Of a stretch of 5,033 nucleotides of DNA, positions 2,158 to 5,033 are shown one piece after another (position 1 is the first letter of the stretch; every line of letters begins with the position of its first letter). Below the pieces are notes generated by a model. It made no database searches and was not told the DNA's origin. It saw only the letters and a list, made by a program, of their open reading frames with translations. Origin of the DNA: an uncultured Lachnospiraceae bacterium (GTDB taxonomy: Bacteria; Bacillota; Clostridia; Lachnospirales; Lachnospiraceae); NCBI GenBank assembly GCA_902784025.1, contig CACZTF010000061.1, forward strand, positions 1-5,033. The letters are read 5' to 3'. The translations under genes and the position numbers were made by a program.

Positions 2158-5033
2158 ATGAAAGAGATTGATGAAGTTGATGTTGTTAATGATATTTTTG
2201 GCCCTGAGGTTCAGGATCGTTTTCTGAAGTATACTATTTCGCCTTCAAGCAGTAATAATTGCTTTTATGGGAATAACTATAAAATTCAGGATCTTACTGC
2301 CAGTAGTGGCATTATTTCCGTACAAAGGCAGGGTGGTTTTACTACTGCCATTTTGTCAATGCTGCTCGAGAAGGAAAATGGTAAGCCGAAGTATACGATT
2401 GATCAGCTGTTCGATCCGAATCAGTTTCAGAAGGAGAAGCAGGCGAAATTTGATGAGGTCGTAAAGCGTTCTCGTAATGCGTCAGACAGCGGTGATAAAA
2501 CTTTGGCTGAGTCGCCTGATGGCAAATGGATCGTTGAGACTCTGTACAAAGGTATGAAACGCCTCAATGATATAATTGACGAGACAGCTGAGAAGATAGA
2601 TTTCACAAATGATGATTTTATTTATTCTGAAGAGTTTGCTAAGATAATAGGCCTTTCGGGGATTACTTTTGATGCCTGGCAGGAGATAAACCGTTTCGAT
2701 AAAATGAGGCATGAAGTGGTTCTGGCGGACAAACCGGAGTTTACTACAGAAGCATCCCGACGTAATCATATTGATAACCTGTCGAATCCTTTGTCATCAA
2801 CTTATCAGAAGATGAGAAAGGTGTTCGAGTCTCATAACAAAGTTAAGGATGGAAATGACATTACCGTATCAACATACATTTCCAGTTCATTGCATTTAAA
2901 CTACGTCAAAGATATGATGCGTGACTGGAAAAAGAGCGGAAAGAAGCTTTCTCAGTATTTGATCGATACCGATGCCAACGCTAAGTTTACCTATCACACT
3001 GATGCTGCTGATAAAGCGATGCGTGATATGGAGATAGCATTTGCCTCGAGAACAAAGCTTCAGGTGGTCGTAGACAAACGTATACAGGACGGCAGCCTGA
3101 TTAAAAACATTGAATATGATGAGAAAAATGCAACGTTTATTAATTTTCCGCAGTTGAATGAGGATGAATCTGATTTTGATATTGAGGAAATGGAATTAGA
3201 TGAGGCTTCCGCCCAAAAGGGTCCGAAGTCTGTTAAGGAGATAGTGGCTTCAAAGGATACATGGTATCCATGGGTTGAGAAGATTAGAGAGCGTTTTTCC
3301 AAAGTTCATGCGTCCCTAAGTCCGATTGCAGATTATTACGGCGATGCTACAGATCTGGTTATTGAACTTGTTCAGCTTAAATCGAATCCGTCGAAGGGTA
3401 TCGAAACGATAAAGAAACTGGCCGATTTCTTACAGAAGAAAGAGGGAGATAAGACTTTATACGAAACATTTGCAGAAGGAATGAAACCCGGAGAGCTTTA
3501 CGGACTTCTTGATGATATAGATAAGGCGTTTGGCGGCGTTCTCGATATGGATAGCATAGGCAAGCTCAGTCCTAAGGATAAGTCTGCCTACGAAGCATTT
3601 AAAAAGGCGGAAGAAGAGTCCTTCAAGCCGGGCGATGAGTATGCAAAGAGAGTCTTCAAATATGCTTTCTCCAATAATCAGAAACTTAAGAAAAGCTTCC
3701 TTGGGAATAAATATACCATAGAAATGCTTCGCGATAAGCCAAAATACCACAATGGTTCCATTTCGCTTGACAGAACAGGCGGCCATTCAATAGCCGCTCT
3801 AAATCTTCTCGCAATGAAAGATGAGGAGGGAAACCGAATCTATTCATTTGACGATGTATTCAACCCTAAAAAGTTTCAGAAGGTGAAGCAGGAAGAGTTT
3901 GATAAGGTTGTGGAGCACTCCATCAAAGCGGGTGCAAGGAAATCGAACAGAAAGAACAAGAGTTCAAGATGGCTGGTGGATAACATTTATAATTCAATCA
4001 AAGAAGCTGTCAAAATAATCGATGAACTGGCCGAAAATATAGATTTTGACGATGAAAATTTTGATAAATCTGAGGAATATTTACAGATAAATCTGTTGGG
4101 AAATATAGTCTTTGACGCATGGCAGGAGATTTGTACATTTCCAGACCTTATGGATGAAAAACTGAAAGCAGATTATCCGAAGCTGAATAAAGATCAGAGA
4201 TACGATGCGTTTCAGGATATTTTGGGCCCTATTACCAGTATTGGAAATGAAATGATTATGCTGGCTGACGAGCATAATAGGCTCAAAAACCATAAAACCG
4301 GCGCATATATGGACATTTCAAAATACTTGTATTCCGCAATAAAGCAGAAGCCGGCCGCTGAAATGTTTAAGGAGTGGCATGAAAAGGGTAAAGGGAAAAC
4401 CCTTACGCAGTATTTCAGGGATAATAAATTCGGTGCAAAGTATTACCTCATGAACTTCGCTGCAAATACGGCTATAGAACCTATGGTGGATAGCTGTTAC
4501 GAAAATCATCATCGTGAAAAGAAACTGGATAATCTTTTCATGACAGGTGAATTGTTCAAAAATGTCACTTATATCCCGGGCAAGGGAAAGAAAGAGGGAG
4601 TATTCCATAATGTTCCTACCTATGATATAAAGAAAGAACAGGTTGTGTTCCCGGAGATAAAGATTGACAAGAAGGCTGCGAAGAAGGCCGGGAAGAAAGC
4701 TAAGGCATCGAAAAAGGCCGGGAAGATAATCGAAGAAAACCTCATCAAAGAACCGGTCGGAAAGAGCGAAAAGACCACCGGCATAGCGGCATCGAAGAAT
4801 GCCGTCAAGACTGGCAAGAATACAATCATAGACGATACCGAGAATATAATACAGGACAACTCTATAAAGCTCAATGAGATAGACATCAAAGAACCGATCG
4901 GAAAGGGCGGGAAGACCACCGGCATAGCGGCATCGAAGAAGGCCGGAAAGACTGGCAAGAATACAATCATAGACGATACCGAGAATATAATAGAAGACAA
5001 CCTGGGTATAAAGCTCGAGGAGATAGACATCAA
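2158..5033 (+). CDS. Large uncharacterised protein with a duplicated domain and Lys-rich repeat tail (3' end outside the window)
   Basis: An uninterrupted frame of 958 codons with no stop before the window end. I do not recognise the family. No signal peptide or membrane segment is visible, so a cytoplasmic place is likely. Residues 21-335 and 498-825 are two diverged copies of one domain. Both copies carry 'GN-Y-I', 'S[IV]-R-GG', 'FDP or FNP...FQK-KQ..FD.VV', 'W-V...Y...K', 'IIDE-AE-IDF' and an identical FDAWQEI (171-177 and 652-658). Between them lies a helical linker (336-497) opening with an acidic patch (NEDESDFDIEEMELDEA). From about 835 the chain turns basic (KKAAKKAGKKAKASKKAGK) and enters 47-48 residue repeats (KEP-GK..KTTGIAASK...TGKNTIIDDTENII). 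The tail recalls histone-H1-like or nucleic-acid-binding Lys/Ala tails, which is only a resemblance. It lies 86 bp after the TAC operon but is richer in G+C, so a shared function is not shown. Confidence 0.85.
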   Translation, partial: MKEIDEVDVVNDIFGPEVQDRFLKYTISPSSSNNCFYGNNYKIQDLTASSGIISVQRQGGFTTAILSMLLEKENGKPKYTIDQLFDPNQFQKEKQAKFDEVVKRSRNASDSGDKTLAESPDGKWIVETLYKGMKRLNDIIDETAEKIDFTNDDFIYSEEFAKIIGLSGITFDAWQEINRFDKMRHEVVLADKPEFTTEASRRNHIDNLSNPLSSTYQKMRKVFESHNKVKDGNDITVSTYISSSLHLNYVKDMMRDWKKSGKKLSQYLIDTDANAKFTYHTDAADKAMRDMEIAFASRTKLQVVVDKRIQDGSLIKNIEYDEKNATFINFPQLNEDESDFDIEEMELDEASAQKGPKSVKEIVASKDTWYPWVEKIRERFSKVHASLSPIADYYGDATDLVIELVQLKSNPSKGIETIKKLADFLQKKEGDKTLYETFAEGMKPGELYGLLDDIDKAFGGVLDMDSIGKLSPKDKSAYEAFKKAEEESFKPGDEYAKRVFKYAFSNNQKLKKSFLGNKYTIEMLRDKPKYHNGSISLDRTGGHSIAALNLLAMKDEEGNRIYSFDDVFNPKKFQKVKQEEFDKVVEHSIKAGARKSNRKNKSSRWLVDNIYNSIKEAVKIIDELAENIDFDDENFDKSEEYLQINLLGNIVFDAWQEICTFPDLMDEKLKADYPKLNKDQRYDAFQDILGPITSIGNEMIMLADEHNRLKNHKTGAYMDISKYLYSAIKQKPAAEMFKEWHEKGKGKTLTQYFRDNKFGAKYYLMNFAANTAIEPMVDSCYENHHREKKLDNLFMTGELFKNVTYIPGKGKKEGVFHNVPTYDIKKEQVVFPEIKIDKKAAKKAGKKAKASKKAGKIIEENLIKEPVGKSEKTTGIAASKNAVKTGKNTIIDDTENIIQDNSIKLNEIDIKEPIGKGGKTTGIAASKKAGKTGKNTIIDDTENIIEDNLGIKLEEIDI
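2218..3162 (+). repeat. First copy of the internal domain duplication (residues 21-335)
   Basis: Protein-level repeat with the second copy at 3649-4632. It runs from RFLKYTISPS to FINFPQLNEDE, with shared landmarks SVQRQGG (54-60), LFDPNQFQKEKQ (84-95), IIDETAEKIDF (139-149), FDAWQEI (171-177) and RDW (255-257). The two copies no longer match at the DNA level, so the duplication is old. The copy edges are approximate. Confidence 0.7.
3649..4632 (+). repeat. Second copy of the internal domain duplication (residues 498-825)
   Basis: It aligns with residues 21-335 at an offset of 477-483 residues. It starts with RVFKYAFSNN and has SLDRTGG (536-542), VFNPKKFQKVKQ (567-578), IIDELAENIDF (620-630), FDAWQEI (652-658) and KEW (738-740), and ends near GVFHNVPTYD. 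The constant offset shows that whole domains, not scattered motifs, were duplicated. Confidence 0.7.
4705..4743 (+). repeat. Degenerate, internally shortened repeat copy before the tandem array
   Basis: GCATCGAAAAAGGCCGGGAAG followed by ATAATCGAAGAAAACCTC matches the two ends of a later unit (GCATCGAAGAAGGCCGGAAAG at 4930-4950 and ATAATAGAAGACAACCTG at 4987-5004). About 36 nt between them are missing, still in frame. It looks like an eroded founding unit. AAGGCCGGGAAG also occurs at 4684-4695. Confidence 0.5.
4744..5033 (+). repeat. In-frame tandem repeat array, 141-144 bp units, continuing past the window
   Basis: Unit 1 is 4744-4884 (47 codons) and unit 2 is 4885-5028 (48 codons, one added Gly codon). 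A third unit begins at 5029 with ATCAA. Units 1 and 2 differ at about 14 of 141 aligned bases, and a long stretch (ACTGGCAAGAATACAATCAT onward, about 45 nt) is identical. Both periods are multiples of three, so the frame is kept. This is a recent, probably length-variable coding minisatellite. Confidence 0.9.

Noticed and set aside
2267..2464. Plus-strand open frame of 65 codons rich in Arg and Ser
   Set aside because: It lies wholly inside the large gene in another frame, with no ribosome binding site and no family-like pattern.
4620..5033. Minus-strand open frame rich in Phe, Ser and Ile running off the window
   Set aside because: It is a by-product of Lys/Asp-rich tandem repeats on the + strand, whose repetition keeps the antisense frame open.

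Overview
The window reads like accessory DNA from a low-to-mid GC Gram-positive bacterium, most plausibly a Clostridia/Lachnospiraceae-type genome. The reasons are strong AGGAGG ribosome binding sites, A/T-rich codons, XRE regulators with a Firmicute flavour, and no sign of GC-rich or proteobacterial codon habits. The taxonomic call is inference. All genes are on the + strand.

Layout. (1) 1-177: a gene-free, GC-rich stretch (61-110 is 35/50 G+C) with two near-identical direct repeats 76 bp apart; their ends carry the same 11-mer in opposite orientations. It resembles a mobile intergenic repeat. (2) 178-621: a small XRE-family regulator with a clear promoter (TTGACG-N17-TATGCT) and overlapping palindromes that look like its own operator. 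(3) 622-751: a gene-free spacer with another operator-like site. (4) 752-2071: a compact three-gene operon, which is the clearest biological system here. It has a promoter whose spacer holds a perfect 22-bp palindrome, a HigB/RelE-fold (Gp49-like) toxin, an XRE (HigA-like) antitoxin with a C-terminal tail containing EIPSWFKGLY, and a SecB-like chaperone. Order and content match the tripartite toxin-antitoxin-chaperone (TAC) systems known from Mycobacterium tuberculosis (HigB-HigA-SecB). (5) 2158 to the window end: the first 958 codons of a large protein I do not recognise. It contains two diverged copies of a domain of about 320 residues, then a Lys/Ala-rich tail encoded by 141-144 bp tandem repeats that run off the window.

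How the genes probably work together. In the TAC model the SecB-like chaperone binds the antitoxin's C-terminal tail and protects it. The antitoxin neutralises the toxin and represses the promoter, probably through the 22-bp palindrome. Loss of the chaperone, for example by phage interference, would free the toxin. Translation of the toxin may be damped because its GTG start is overlapped by an ATG followed at once by TGA. The large downstream gene is only 86 bp away with no visible terminator, so read-through is possible. Its different base composition and unknown domains leave any functional link open.
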